Source: an uncultured Clostridium sp. | GTDB taxonomy: Bacteria > Bacillota > Clostridia > Lachnospirales > Lachnospiraceae | Reading direction: 5' to 3' | DNA length: 64,000 bases | NCBI RefSeq assembly: GCF_900547735.1 | Contig: NZ_URHZ01000021.1 | Location: 3,538 to 67,537, forward strand | In this document: positions 8,138 through 17,077 of the stretch, piece by piece | Position numbering within the stretch: the first letter of the stretch is position 1 | Layout: each line of letters starts with the position of its first letter | The notes under the pieces: generated by a model | Seen by the model: the letters and a program-made list of their open reading frames with translations, nothing else | The model's database searches: none | Told to the model about the DNA's origin: nothing | Position numbers and translations under genes: made by a program

Positions 8138-9580
8138 TTAGTACGTATCCAGCGGAGGTTTCACAGAATCGGGAAGCGGGCAGGTATATTTTCCGCCGTT
8201 TCTCTTCTTTACCTCTGCTTTGGCGGCTTCGATTACTTCCGGCCGCTCCATAGTCCTGACCGATGCCAGAGCCATCACTTTGGCCGCGGTCAGCAGGCCT
8301 TTATGGGCCAGCGGGCTGCAGGACTGGGCCGTCATCTGCCATGTGTGGCCCACATTACCCACGCAGCAGGTAGCCATATTGATATTCAGCGTCGGAACTG
8401 CGTATCCTACGTCGCCTACATCGGTGGAGCCTGCCTCCAGCCTGATCTTCGACGGATCGAAGGAATGGATTTCACTGTCCAGAGGTTTTTCAAGGATTTC
8501 CTCCACTCTGTCGTCACCGTACCGTGCGGCAATTTCATTCCGGATCATCACCTGTGTCTGCTCATTATAAGTTTCAAGGAACTGTCTTGCCAGACGGTAA
8601 TCTTCTTCCGTCCACTGGGGAGCTCCTATCTCCTTCATACATTCATCCGCCACACCGGCCAGCGCAATGTTGGGAATATACTCGGTAAATGCCATTGCCA
8701 GTTCGCTTTCCACCGTTGTTCCGGTCATCATGGCCGCTCCCTTTGCGACATTGACAACGCGCTCATAAAGCTCCTTGACCTGGGAAACATACGGCGCCCT
8801 TACCTCGTAACGCACGGTTGCATGATCCTGAACCACGTTCGGGGCCGTGCCGCCCGCATCAATATAGGCATAATGGATTCTGGCTTCCGGTATTACATGT
8901 TCTCTCAGATAATTGCAGCCCACGCTCATAAGCTCCACACTGTCCAGGGCGCTTCTTCCCAGATAGGGCGTTGCCCCTGCATGGGAACTGAGGCCCTTGA
9001 AATAGAAATTGGCTCCCATAATTGCATTGCTGTGCATCGGATCCACCTGATTCGCCGTAGCAGGATGCCATGTGTATACAAAATCCACATCATCAAACAT
9101 CCCGGCCCTGGCCATGAACTGCTTGGAACCGGCTCCCTCCTCGGCCGGACAGCCGAAGTAAATCACGGTTCCGTCCTTCTTAAATTCTTCCAGGTATTTC
9201 TTCACTGCAATCGCCGCAGCCAGGGAACCCGTTCCCAGTGCGCAGTGGCCGCAGCCATGTCCCGGAGCGCCTTCCTCTTCCTCTTTTTTCACCGGGACTC
9301 CCGCCTCCTGGCTCAATCCCGAAAGTGCATCGTACTCTCCCAAAATTCCGACAACCGGCTTTCCCGTACCAAAGGAAAATGTGCCTGTAAAACAGGTCGG
9401 GATTCCCGCTAACCCCGTTTCCACAGAGAATCCCGACTCTTTTAAGAGACTGCAAAGCAGCTCCGCCGATCGGTTCTCCTGAAACGGCAGCTCGGCAAAT
9501 TTCCAGATCCGGTCATTGGCCTCCAGAATCCGTTTTTTTTCTTCCTCCACTGCTTTTTCAATGTACTCAATATCCGTCAT
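8138..9580 (-). CDS. M20D amidohydrolase, AbgB-like (aminobenzoyl-glutamate/N-acyl amino acid hydrolase)
   Basis: 480 residues from the ATG at 9580, chosen because AAGGAGGAAT precedes it; an in-frame GTG 18 bases upstream lacks such a site. Metal-binding motifs of M20 peptidases are present: GHGCGHC (His108, His112), GCPAEE (Glu147-148), YTWHPA (His172) and the C-terminal GSTDVGDVGYAVPT typical of AbgB. The family cleaves amide bonds of N-acylated amino acids or p-aminobenzoyl-glutamate in the cytosol using two zinc or manganese ions. It is the last gene of a four-gene unit with an amino-acid ABC importer, so it probably hydrolyses the imported conjugate; the exact substrate is not known. Confidence 0.83.
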   Translation of the reverse strand: MTDIEYIEKAVEEEKKRILEANDRIWKFAELPFQENRSAELLCSLLKESGFSVETGLAGIPTCFTGTFSFGTGKPVVGILGEYDALSGLSQEAGVPVKKEEEEGAPGHGCGHCALGTGSLAAAIAVKKYLEEFKKDGTVIYFGCPAEEGAGSKQFMARAGMFDDVDFVYTWHPATANQVDPMHSNAIMGANFYFKGLSSHAGATPYLGRSALDSVELMSVGCNYLREHVIPEARIHYAYIDAGGTAPNVVQDHATVRYEVRAPYVSQVKELYERVVNVAKGAAMMTGTTVESELAMAFTEYIPNIALAGVADECMKEIGAPQWTEEDYRLARQFLETYNEQTQVMIRNEIAARYGDDRVEEILEKPLDSEIHSFDPSKIRLEAGSTDVGDVGYAVPTLNINMATCCVGNVGHTWQMTAQSCSPLAHKGLLTAAKVMALASVRTMERPEVIEAAKAEVKKRNGGKYTCPLPDSVKPPLDTY

Positions 9581-9622
9581 GCTTGATTCCTCCTTCACTC
9601 ATCCGGCTTTCATTCCTTCATT

Positions 9623-10411
9623 CTACAGTACTTTTCCGAGGAATTCAATGGTTCTTGGATTCTTTGCATTTCCGAATATTTCTTCCGGTGTTCCCTGTTC
9701 CTGGATGGTCCCGTTATCAATAAAAAACACCCTGTCACTGACCTCTTTTGCAAATCCCATCTCATGGGTGACAATCACAATCGTCATTCCCGACCCGGTC
9801 AGGGTCTTGATAACATTTAAAACTTCTTTCACCATCTCCGGATCCAGGGCCGAAGTCGGTTCGTCAAACAGCATCACTTCCGGTTCCATCGCCAGCGCAC
9901 GCACAATGGCCAGCCTCTGCTTCTGGCCGCCCGAGAGCTTGCCGGGATAAACGTCCTTTTTATCCAGAAGGCCGACACGCTCCAGAAGATCGCACGCCTT
10001 TTTCTCCGCCTCGGCCTTCGGAATCTTTTTCTCGAGAACCGGGGTGAGGGTAATGTTGTCAATCACCTTCAGGTGAGGGAATACGTTGAAACTCTGAAAC
10101 ACCATTCCCATTTTCTGACGGAACTTATCGATGTTAACGGACGGGTCCGTGATATCGGTTCCTCTGAATGTCACCCTGCCCGACGTCGGTTCCTCCAGGC
10201 AGTTGAGGCACCGCAGAAACGTGCTCTTTCCTCCGCCGCTGGGGCCGATCACGGAGACCACTTCCCCCTCGTAAATACATTCCGTAATTCCTTTCAGCAC
10301 TTCCAGAGTCCCAAAGGATTTTTTCAGATTCTCCACACAGATAACAGGCACGGCACCGGCCGGAACGCCTGCTCTCTCTTTACATAAGCTGCCGCTCTCT
10401 CTACCGCTCAT
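9623..10411 (-). CDS. Polar amino-acid ABC transporter ATP-binding protein (GlnQ type)
   Basis: 262 residues. Walker [10 protein letters not shown] (56-64), Q-loop in [12 protein letters not shown], signature LSGGQ (159-163), Walker B MLFDEP (Glu184) and H-loop VTHEM are all intact. The subgroup motifs match GlnQ/HisP importers. It drives uptake through the permease encoded just upstream, whose stop overlaps this start by 11 bases, indicating translational coupling. The first 20 residues are an unusual extension before the conserved [12 protein letters not shown]; a later start is possible but has no clear ribosome site. Confidence 0.88.
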   Translation of the reverse strand: MSGRESGSLCKERAGVPAGAVPVICVENLKKSFGTLEVLKGITECIYEGEVVSVIGPSGGGKSTFLRCLNCLEEPTSGRVTFRGTDITDPSVNIDKFRQKMGMVFQSFNVFPHLKVIDNITLTPVLEKKIPKAEAEKKACDLLERVGLLDKKDVYPGKLSGGQKQRLAIVRALAMEPEVMLFDEPTSALDPEMVKEVLNVIKTLTGSGMTIVIVTHEMGFAKEVSDRVFFIDNGTIQEQGTPEEIFGNAKNPRTIEFLGKVL

Positions 10412-11066
10412 TCCTGTTCATCCTCCATTCCGCATATTCCATAATTTTTCCCAAAACGGTTGTCACCATCAGATAAATGATTCCTGCTATCATCAGCGCC
10501 TCCACAGGACGGAAGGTCGCCGACGATATGGTTTTATACGATGTGGTGAGTTCGTTGATAAAAAATACGGAGGCGAGTGACGCCTGCTTAATCATGGTGA
10601 TGAACTCATTGCCCAGGGCGGGCAGAATATTTTTCACGGCCTGAGGCAGGATAATCTGCGTCATGGTGTGGCCGGCCGTCATGCCGAGACTTCTTGCAGC
10701 CTCGGTCTGTCCTTTATCCACCGCCTGGATTCCCGCCCTGATTACCTCGGCTACATAGGAACTGGCGTTGATAATGAGGGCGATAATGATGCAGGCAGTA
10801 TCCGATATTTTCACCGGAAGAACCCTGGGTAAGAATATCCAGAAGAAATACAGTTGAAGCAGTATCGGAGTGCCTCTCAACACCCAGATATAAAAACGCA
10901 CAAACCACTGAAACGGCCTTATGCGTGTCAGCCGCATAACGGCCAGAATTGTTCCGATCAACGTGCCGCACAATACCGTGATTGCAGCCAGGCACAGGGT
11001 TCCGGCAAGGCCCTGTATATAGACAAAGCCGTACCGTTCCCACATTTTTATCATTGTCTCTATCAT
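10401..11066 (-). CDS. Polar amino-acid ABC transporter permease (GlnP/HisM type)
   Basis: 221 residues with about five membrane helices. The cytoplasmic coupling loop carries the EAA motif ([22 protein letters not shown]), which docks on the ATPase. Size and layout fit a single-permease homodimer importer for a polar amino acid. It starts behind a GGAGGACTT site 33 bases after the binding-protein gene and overlaps the ATPase gene at its end. Confidence 0.88.
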   Translation of the reverse strand: MIETMIKMWERYGFVYIQGLAGTLCLAAITVLCGTLIGTILAVMRLTRIRPFQWFVRFYIWVLRGTPILLQLYFFWIFLPRVLPVKISDTACIIIALIINASSYVAEVIRAGIQAVDKGQTEAARSLGMTAGHTMTQIILPQAVKNILPALGNEFITMIKQASLASVFFINELTTSYKTISSATFRPVEALMIAGIIYLMVTTVLGKIMEYAEWRMNRNER

Positions 11067-11099
11067 ATCCGAAGTCCTCCCGCCTTAATTCCGGCCCTG

Positions 11100-12065
11100 T
11101 TACAGGCCCAGACTCCGGGCATATTCCTTGTACTCTTCATACCACTTGGAATATACGCCTTCATCAACGACTCCGTCTATGATTTCATTTACCTTATTCA
11201 GAAGCTCCGTCTCACCTTTTGTAATCCCGATCCGCGTTCCCTGCGTGGACTCATCCACCGTAAACGCAAAATCCGGCACTATGGTCATGTCACAGCCGCT
11301 GTTGGCATCGATATAGAGCTGCGCTGTGGTGATTGAGGTGATGACGGCATCTGCTTTTCCTTCCTGTACCATCAGGAAACCGTCCGTGGTAGCCGAAACG
11401 CGTTTCAGTTCCCTGTAAGCCGGAACCTGTTCGCCTGCAAACATCTCCTGCAGGGAACCGCTCTGGACGACAATCGTCTTGTCGGCCAAATCGTCCGCGT
11501 TTCTGATTTGATTTAGATTTTCTGTGCGCACCATGAGACCGTACTCTATCTTCTCATCATCGAAATAGTATCCGTTGGAAAGCTCCATTGCCTCTGCTCT
11601 GGCGGGAGTGTAAGCGAGGGCCGAAATGGCCATGTCATATTTGCCTTCCGTGATACCGCTGAGTACGGATTCAAAATCCAGAGGGACAATACGGCACTCG
11701 ACTCCCAGTTTATCCGCGATATACCTGGCGAGTTCAATATCGGCGCCGACGTACTTGTCGTTCCCCTGTTTGGAAGGATCGATGAACTCATTCGGCGCAA
11801 AATACGGTTCTGTCGCAACTTCGATGTAACCGCGCTCTAAAATATCGGCGAGGCGGCTGCCGGATGCAGAATCTGAATGGGCTGCTTCAGAGCTTTCTGA
11901 ACCGGATACGGGCGATGATGACTCGTTTGTATCATGATGCAGAGAACTCTCCTCATTTGCTACTGTCGGCGCCTGACCAATCATGGAACAGCCGCTGAGC
12001 ATTGTCGTGGACAGTAAAGCGGCGGCTACGGAAGCGGCCAGCTTTTTCACTTGATTCTTTCTCAT
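11100..12065 (-). CDS. Amino-acid ABC transporter substrate-binding lipoprotein (SBP family 3)
   Basis: 321 residues. A lipoprotein signal peptide ends in the lipobox LSGC with Cys26 as the lipid-anchored residue. A Ser/Glu-rich linker (about 30-70) leads to a bacterial solute-binding family 3 domain (YIEVATEPYFAPNEFID ... GADIELARYIADKLGVE). It captures the ligand outside the membrane for the permease encoded next. It is first in the operon, with AGGAGG before the ATG and a consensus promoter at 12182-12210. The ligand is not predictable beyond a polar amino acid or derivative. Confidence 0.88.
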   Translation of the reverse strand: MRKNQVKKLAASVAAALLSTTMLSGCSMIGQAPTVANEESSLHHDTNESSSPVSGSESSEAAHSDSASGSRLADILERGYIEVATEPYFAPNEFIDPSKQGNDKYVGADIELARYIADKLGVECRIVPLDFESVLSGITEGKYDMAISALAYTPARAEAMELSNGYYFDDEKIEYGLMVRTENLNQIRNADDLADKTIVVQSGSLQEMFAGEQVPAYRELKRVSATTDGFLMVQEGKADAVITSITTAQLYIDANSGCDMTIVPDFAFTVDESTQGTRIGITKGETELLNKVNEIIDGVVDEGVYSKWYEEYKEYARSLGL

Positions 12066-12181
12066 GTTTCCTTCCTCCTGTCTTAATATTTTAGCCTCTG
12101 GTGCTTATTTCAGATGAAGCTCCCGCCGGTTTGAAATGATTTCAGCGTTCACTTTAGTCTGCTACCATGCTAATTCATGAA

Positions 12182-12210
12182 ATTATATCTGGCGAATCGC
12201 CGGCTGTCAA
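12182..12210 (-). promoter_or_regulatory. Consensus sigma-A promoter of the ABC importer-M20 operon
   Basis: On the minus strand TTGACA (12210-12205), a 17-base spacer and TATAAT (12187-12182) match the consensus exactly. The spacer holds the palindrome GGCGATTCGCC, and a GTAC-N6-GTAC element lies just upstream, either of which could be an operator. The start codon is 117 bases downstream, leaving room for a leader. Confidence 0.8.
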
Positions 12211-12300
12211 GTATTTTTTACTGTACAAAAAAGTACTTTTCGTTTGTATACATTGATTTTACAAGGAAAATTGACGAGAATTTTTTTATAATCGGATAGC

Positions 12301-12380
12301 AACGAAAAGCACGCTTTGCGAACTTTTCACTGCCGCTCAACAACGAAAAGCACACTTTGCGGACTTTTCATTGCCGCTCC
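12301..12380. repeat. 41-bp intergenic repeat, copies 2 and 3 in tandem
   Basis: Two head-to-tail copies (12301-12341 and 12342-12380) of the element also seen at 1999-2039, differing at a few positions. They lie directly against the terminator of the hybrid kinase gene and upstream of the ABC operon promoter. Rest of this 393-base gap holds that promoter and AT-rich sequence. Confidence 0.65.
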
Positions 12381-12409
12381 AAAAAAGGCCTCAGCAAATT
12401 GCTGAGGCC
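12381..12409 (-). terminator. Intrinsic terminator of the hybrid histidine kinase gene
   Basis: On the minus strand a GGCCTCAGCAA hairpin (12409-12387, stem about 10 bp) is followed by six T. It lies 50 bases after the kinase stop codon. Confidence 0.8.
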
Positions 12410-12458
12410 GGGCCGGGTAGTTTCCGGTATTTAATTTAATGCCTGTTTGCAGGCCAAT

Positions 12459-13808
12459 TTACATCACATAATGTCCTGTTTCGTCCAAAGCCCTGCTGAT
12501 TTCCTGCTTCATGACAAAAAAGTCCAGGGGCTTTGCCAGGTGGCTTGTCATCCCTGCCGCCTTCGCCGCTCTGACATCCTCCGCAAACGCGTCGGCCGTC
12601 ATTGCCAGAATCGGTACGGACGCCGCGTCCCTGCGGCCGCTGTTTCTGAGGCTGCGGATCACGCGGGCGGCCTCATATCCGTTCATAACCGGCATATGAA
12701 TATCCGTCAGGATCAGGTCATAATAGTATTCTGCCGCTTTCCTGAAACATTCCACTCCCTCATTACCGTCTCTGGCGGTGTCCACCGCCGCCCCCATACC
12801 GAGCAGCAGTTCCCTTGCAATCTCCAGATTCAGTTCATTATCTTCAATTAGTAAAAAATGTTTTCCACAAAACTCAGGATGAACGCCCCTGTTTTCCTCA
12901 GAATGACCGTGATTTTCCGCAAATTGTACGGATTTTTTTATTCCGTTGTCCACTGCTTTGCCCATCGCTTCAATCAGGCCGTTCTCTCTGTCCACCGCAA
13001 TAAAACCGTTACCCGGCACATTCAGATCAAGAATTACTGCAACAGAGGTTCCCTGTCCCGGCGTGCTCTGTACCTCTATTCTGCCCTCCATCAATTCCAC
13101 CAGCTTACCGACCATGGACATCCCAATGCCGCAGCCTCCGGTCTTATCAATTCTTCCGTCCTGCTCCCTCTCAAAAGTGAGGAACAGATTTTCCATAAAT
13201 TCTTTTCCGATTCCCGTTCCCGTATCCGAAACGCAAAACCGGAACCTGGCACGCTGCTCACTGCCTGGCTCCGGTTCCGTCACCTCCACCCGAATTACTC
13301 CGCCCTCCGGAGTAAATTTAATGGCGTTGGATATCAGGTTCGTCATGACCTGATTCAGTCTCAGAAAATCAAATTCTGCAATTTCGTGGTTAAGCCCCCG
13401 GCAATCCATAATCAGCGCCTGGTTTTTGGCGGCCGCTGCCGGCTCCATCATTCCTTCCAGACACTCCATGAATTCCCTGATGGAAAATACTTCTTTTTTC
13501 AGCACCAGACTCTTTCGCTCCATGTTTGACATTTCCAGCACATCATTTACAAGGGCTGCCAACACCTTTCCGGAGCACTCCATTTTTTCAAGGCAATCCA
13601 GGACACGGACGTGATCCTCCAGATTGGCTGCTGCCAGCCTGGTCATTCCCAGAATTGCATTTAACGGCGTACGCATATCGTGGGACATGGTGGACAAGAA
13701 ACGCCTTTTAGCCAATTCGGCTTCCCGCCTTGCTCTGTACGCCGCTCTTTCTTTTTTTGCCAGTTCTCTTCTGTTCCATCTTCTTCCGCCGTAATGATCG
13801 TGTTTCAC
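12459..13808 (-). CDS. Soluble hybrid histidine kinase with C-terminal receiver
   Basis: 449 residues. A short basic helix is followed by the HisKA dimerisation/phosphoacceptor domain with STMSHDMRTPLN (His43), a HATPase domain (N-box NLISNAIKFTP, G-boxes SDTGTGIG and GCGIGMSMVGKL) and a receiver from about residue 317 with phosphoacceptor Asp369 (LILTDIHMP) and Lys in LAKP. There is no membrane segment and no visible sensor domain, nor an adjacent output regulator, so it may act downstream of another kinase or be a remnant of a longer sensor. It is monocistronic, with its own terminator. Kinase assignment is sure; its signal and partner are unknown. Confidence 0.85.
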   Translation of the reverse strand: MKHDHYGGRRWNRRELAKKERAAYRARREAELAKRRFLSTMSHDMRTPLNAILGMTRLAAANLEDHVRVLDCLEKMECSGKVLAALVNDVLEMSNMERKSLVLKKEVFSIREFMECLEGMMEPAAAAKNQALIMDCRGLNHEIAEFDFLRLNQVMTNLISNAIKFTPEGGVIRVEVTEPEPGSEQRARFRFCVSDTGTGIGKEFMENLFLTFEREQDGRIDKTGGCGIGMSMVGKLVELMEGRIEVQSTPGQGTSVAVILDLNVPGNGFIAVDRENGLIEAMGKAVDNGIKKSVQFAENHGHSEENRGVHPEFCGKHFLLIEDNELNLEIARELLLGMGAAVDTARDGNEGVECFRKAAEYYYDLILTDIHMPVMNGYEAARVIRSLRNSGRRDAASVPILAMTADAFAEDVRAAKAAGMTSHLAKPLDFFVMKQEISRALDETGHYVM

Positions 13809-13920
13809 AATGTTTTATTCCCCTTCTATGTAGTTCATAATATTCCCCGATCCCCATTCGGGCACTGATACTATTCTATTCATAAAAAGTGAAAACATTC
13901 CGAAAATTATTTTTCCTTAA

Positions 13921-14703
13921 CTATTTTCTAATACGGCGTCTCCTGTCATAGATGACCCTGAGGCAGGCTGCCGCCGCAAGAAAAGACAGCACCGTGCTAA
14001 TCAAAATAAAAATCCAGCTTCCAAAAAAGGCGGGAAAAGCGCCGAGAGATGCGGTCAGAATGATCGAAGTCAGATTGGCGCTTACATGAAACCACACAGC
14101 CGGAAAAAGCCCGTCAAAATGTTCGTACACCAGCGCCAGGAGGATTCCCAGTGCAAACGCGTAGACTGCCTGAACCAGATTTCCGTGATAAAGGCCGAAA
14201 ATCAGGGCCGAAACAACCGCGGCGGGAATAATTCCCATTGCAGACCGCAGACGGCCATAGCACAGTCCCCTGAAAATCAACTCTTCCACAACAGGTGCCG
14301 CAAGTCCGGTGGACAATATCTGAAGCACAATGGACACGCTGTAAATGTCCTCATTGATTTCATCAAAACCCTCGGACATATGTACAATACCGGTTAATTC
14401 CATCAGGTTGTTTAAAAATATACAGGAAGCAAAGGCAAGTATGAAAACCAGGGCCGCTCCGCGCCCCATATCGATTCTCACACGCCAGGACGGGCCATAA
14501 TCCCTTCGTCTCTCCTGCTCTCTTCTTCCGTAAACGTAGAAAAGAAACACCGAGCTTATCACCGCCGCCAGAGTGACCACCCACATTACGTTCAGAAATC
14601 CGCCCATAAAAAAGGCGATTACTGCGGTCACCGCCGTATAGAATAAAATCGGCCAAACCACCTGCCAAATCATTGAAATCACTCCAAAATTTCTTCTTAC
14701 CAT
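13921..14703 (-). CDS. CPBP-family intramembrane metalloprotease
   Basis: 260 residues with about seven or eight membrane helices. The three motifs of the CPBP (Abi/CAAX protease) family are present: EELIFR (Glu140, Glu141, Arg145), FGLYHGN (His173) and WFHVSANL (His206). Family members cleave substrates in the membrane, with roles in bacteriocin self-immunity and protein maturation. No bacteriocin gene is nearby, so its role here is open. The start follows AAAGGAG. It is monocistronic. Confidence 0.82.
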   Translation of the reverse strand: MVRRNFGVISMIWQVVWPILFYTAVTAVIAFFMGGFLNVMWVVTLAAVISSVFLFYVYGRREQERRRDYGPSWRVRIDMGRGAALVFILAFASCIFLNNLMELTGIVHMSEGFDEINEDIYSVSIVLQILSTGLAAPVVEELIFRGLCYGRLRSAMGIIPAAVVSALIFGLYHGNLVQAVYAFALGILLALVYEHFDGLFPAVWFHVSANLTSIILTASLGAFPAFFGSWIFILISTVLSFLAAAACLRVIYDRRRRIRK

Positions 14704-14948
14704 TATTGTACTCCTTTGTAATAGATTTAAGTCTGCAACTATTGAGACTTAAGTCCGGAATTTTTATCCGGGGACTCAATATTATGGAGGGCGCCTGTTC
14801 CAAAACGGTGTTCCTCTTACGCACGCTTACCATCTTTGGTGCGTTTTTCCCCTGCCCCGGCATTACGTTCTATTGTAACATGACACTCCCCGAAAGTCTA
14901 TTTGCACGGATTTGAATTCGGCAGGAATTCAGGCAATACCGGTAATAA

Positions 14949-15076
14949 AGAGTCTGCCCAGGCAGACTCTCGCGCCGAGCGCGGCCGCATAGCGGCATAT
15001 TACATCTTCGCGCGAGTGCGCATCCCGCCCGGAGGGCTTTTTTATATCATAGGAAAGTATTCCTATGATATAAAAA
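14949..15076. repeat. Mosaic of strong hairpins in the CPBP-FUSC intergenic region
   Basis: The 388-base gap carries a perfect 10-bp hairpin AGAGTCTGCC/GGCAGACTCT (14949-14970), a GC-rich CGCG/GCGC stretch (14971-15036) and a 17-bp perfect stem at 15039-15055/15060-15076 (TTTTTATATCATAGGAA with a 4-base loop). The last has T- and A-runs at its ends and can terminate on either strand. No reading frame was seen. Together they resemble a REP-type intergenic element; the remainder of the gap up to 14948 shows nothing I recognise. Confidence 0.55.
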
Positions 15077-15115
15077 GCGTCGGAACCTCCCTTATTCAGG
15101 GAGAGACTCCGACGC
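15077..15115 (-). terminator. Terminator overlapping the FUSC stop codon
   Basis: On the minus strand GCGTCGGA pairs with TCCGACGC and an inner CTCCCT/AGGGAG stem extends it; TTTTT follows. The FUSC stop TAA (15094-15092) lies in the loop, so ribosomes finishing the gene would cover the hairpin. Confidence 0.75.
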
Positions 15116-16150
15116 ATTTTTCCTATGGATGATGCTGTCACATATTTTGTAAAATACAACGGCAAGCAGAATTCCCATCATATTTGCCAGATATCGGTTC
15201 AGAACGGCCCCCGATACCCCATATATACCGGCTGCCACGGCAAGGGCGCCGAAGGAGTTAAACACGGTCTGCCAGCCGTATGTTGCAGAAAAGCCAACGC
15301 AGATACCGCCGATAATCCCCAGTACTCCATACCCTTCCTCCGGAACGATAAGGCAAAGGAGCAGAAAGAGAATTCCTCCCACAATCGTTCCCGGAACCCT
15401 GTGTCTTACCCTCATTTTTAAATCCTCAGCAAACGGCTGCAGCACCGACATGGCGGCAAATCCGGCCCACATTGGTCTTGAAAGTCCGATAATCCGGGCC
15501 AGAAACATCACAAGGGCGACTCCCACCGCCATTTTAAACTGCCATCTGGTCCTGGCGGAGTGAAGGCGGAACTCATGGAAAAGGTTTCCTATCCGCCTCT
15601 TATACGTAATCTTGCGGTGATTACAGTAAAAAATCAGCGCGGTCAGCAGACCTCCCGCCGCCAGTCCTAAAAAGCGCATTCCGTACGCTTCCCCTGTCAC
15701 ATCATTGCCCGATAAAAGCAGGTATCCCAGGACAAAGGTCGCATGGTTCGACATCAGAATATTATGACAGCCAAAAAAGGTAAGAGCCAAAATACAGACA
15801 AAGTCCACAATCAGTGCAGCAAACGGAGACGACGTTGCCGATATATGGGGGCCAACCGCAAGAATTCCAAAAATTCCGAGGAGAACAAAAAAGCTCTGTT
15901 TCGTATCGATCCCCAAATCCGCCTGCCTGAATACCATGACGGCCAGCAATACCGCCACTCCCGCAATGCTGTTCTCAGGACCGAAGAGCTTAGAATAGAT
16001 AGAGATAAACGCTACACAAAATGCCAGCGTTAAAAACACCTTAAAAATGTAGGTAGCAATGTGGCGCCGTTTTTCCCTGCCGTCTTTTGAATTTCTGATG
16101 AGCGCTTTCGAACCGGCCTGGTTTAGCTGTAATTCCTGATAAAATGTCAA
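15092..16150 (-). CDS. FUSC-family membrane protein (aromatic-acid-exporter type)
   Basis: About 352 residues from a TTG at 16150, chosen because AGGAAGGTG stands just before it; an upstream in-frame GTG at 16204 would overlap the MarR gene. The protein has a basic N-terminal segment and about ten membrane helices in two clusters, with the FUSC mark RPMWAGFAAMSVLQPF and the MRVRHRVPGTIVGG segment between them. FUSC/AaeB proteins export aromatic acids or related toxic compounds. It follows a MarR repressor gene by 25 bases, a typical regulator-efflux pair. It looks shorter than the large Gram-negative AaeB, lacking a long cytosolic domain, as usual in Firmicutes. Confidence 0.78.
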   Translation of the reverse strand: MTFYQELQLNQAGSKALIRNSKDGREKRRHIATYIFKVFLTLAFCVAFISIYSKLFGPENSIAGVAVLLAVMVFRQADLGIDTKQSFFVLLGIFGILAVGPHISATSSPFAALIVDFVCILALTFFGCHNILMSNHATFVLGYLLLSGNDVTGEAYGMRFLGLAAGGLLTALIFYCNHRKITYKRRIGNLFHEFRLHSARTRWQFKMAVGVALVMFLARIIGLSRPMWAGFAAMSVLQPFAEDLKMRVRHRVPGTIVGGILFLLLCLIVPEEGYGVLGIIGGICVGFSATYGWQTVFNSFGALAVAAGIYGVSGAVLNRYLANMMGILLAVVFYKICDSIIHRKNASESLPE

Positions 16151-16175
16151 ATATGACACCTTCCTTTCTGCCTTG

Positions 16176-16619
16176 TCATTGTTGCATAAACTCGTTGCTC
16201 TCACGGATCAGACCGGCCAGATTCCCGAACTTTTCCTCCCCAAGATTCCTTCTTAACCGGTATACGGGTTCTAGGTAATAAGTGTAGGTTTCCTTCAATA
16301 CCTGGTCTCCCTTCTCCGTAATTTTCAGAAAATAACTTCTCCTGTCGGCCTCACTGACTTCCTTCAAAAGAAATCCTTTCAGCTCCAGATTTTCAATCAG
16401 CCTGCTGCCCAGCGGCCTGCTGATTCCCATACTTTCGCACAGTGCATGCGGCGTAAGGCGATCCTTTGACATCTGTACTCTTGAGAGGAGATCCAGTTCC
16501 TGTGCCGAAGAAATGCCTCCCTGGGGGCTGCGTTTCACATGCAGGCTGCAAAAATGCCGGATATCCTGCATCGTTTTCATCATTGCCATCCAATCCTCAT
16601 ATTCCTGTTGCTTTTCCAT
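16176..16619 (-). CDS. MarR-family transcriptional regulator
   Basis: 147 residues from the ATG at 16619, preceded by GGGAGAGAAAG. The winged helix-turn-helix is visible (ELDLLSRVQMSKDRLTPHALCESMGISRPLGSRLIENLELKGFL) with the wing residues SEADRRSYFLKITEKG. MarR proteins are dimeric repressors released by phenolic or other small ligands. It heads an operon with the FUSC exporter and probably represses both. Two similar promoters with repeated sequence lie upstream (16759-16824) and are the likely operator region. Confidence 0.85.
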   Translation of the reverse strand: MEKQQEYEDWMAMMKTMQDIRHFCSLHVKRSPQGGISSAQELDLLSRVQMSKDRLTPHALCESMGISRPLGSRLIENLELKGFLLKEVSEADRRSYFLKITEKGDQVLKETYTYYLEPVYRLRRNLGEEKFGNLAGLIRESNEFMQQ

Positions 16620-16758
16620 ACTTTCTCTCCCATTTGCGCCCCCAAAAACGGCGGGCATAGCAGCATACGGTGTGTTTCAAATCAGCTTTTTTCGATGATA
16701 CATGTCGGTGTCGCGGCCGGATATTATCGGCAGGAATCTATATGATACTGATATGTCG

Positions 16759-16786
16759 ATTATATAAAAATAGTTCACTTTGTTAA
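16759..16786 (-). promoter_or_regulatory. Proximal candidate promoter of the MarR-FUSC unit
   Basis: Minus strand TTAACA (16786-16781), 16-base spacer, TATAAT (16764-16759). The -35 lies in TTAACAAAGTGAAC, which repeats the -35 region of the distal promoter in TTGACAAAGTTAA, so one regulator could bind both. Confidence 0.5.
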
Positions 16787-16795
16787 TAAATGGAA

Positions 16796-16824
16796 ATTTT
16801 ACACCTGATTATTAACTTTGTCAA
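16796..16824 (-). promoter_or_regulatory. Distal candidate promoter of the MarR-FUSC unit
   Basis: Minus strand TTGACA (16824-16819), 17-base spacer, TAAAAT (16801-16796). See the proximal promoter for the shared repeat. Both lie in the 458-base gap upstream of the MarR gene; further up only a terminator (16928-16973) is seen. Confidence 0.5.
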
Positions 16825-16927
16825 CTAGTTTATAGTTATTTTACGATTGGCCTCGCTAATTACCGATTAAAGTTCTGTTCGGTTTTGATATGCGGTTACT
16901 TTCCAGTTTAGAAAACCACATATGGGA

Positions 16928-16973
16928 AAAACCACTGCTACTCTCTCTTTTCCGGAAGAATAAAAGTGGTTTT
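16928..16973 (-). terminator. Terminator-like hairpin after the 17078-17554 gene
   Basis: On the minus strand AAAACCACT pairs with AGTGGTTTT across a 28-base loop and ends in TTTTT. It lies 105 bases after the stop of the hypothetical gene. Confidence 0.5.
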
Positions 16974-17077
16974 ATCACTGTTTAAAATATTATTTTTTAT
17001 TACATGAAACGAAAAAGAAGCAAAAAAACGACTAAAAATCTCTTGTCCTGTTCTTTAAGATACTGCATAAACTTTCA

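Noticed and set aside
8303..9412. 369-codon plus-strand frame opposite the M20 gene
   Set aside because: It mirrors the metal-binding motif region of a clear M20 amidohydrolase; high-GC third positions create such shadows.
15092..16204. Start of the FUSC gene at GTG 16204
   Set aside because: That start would overlap the MarR gene and lacks a ribosome site; the TTG at 16150 follows AGGAAGGTG.
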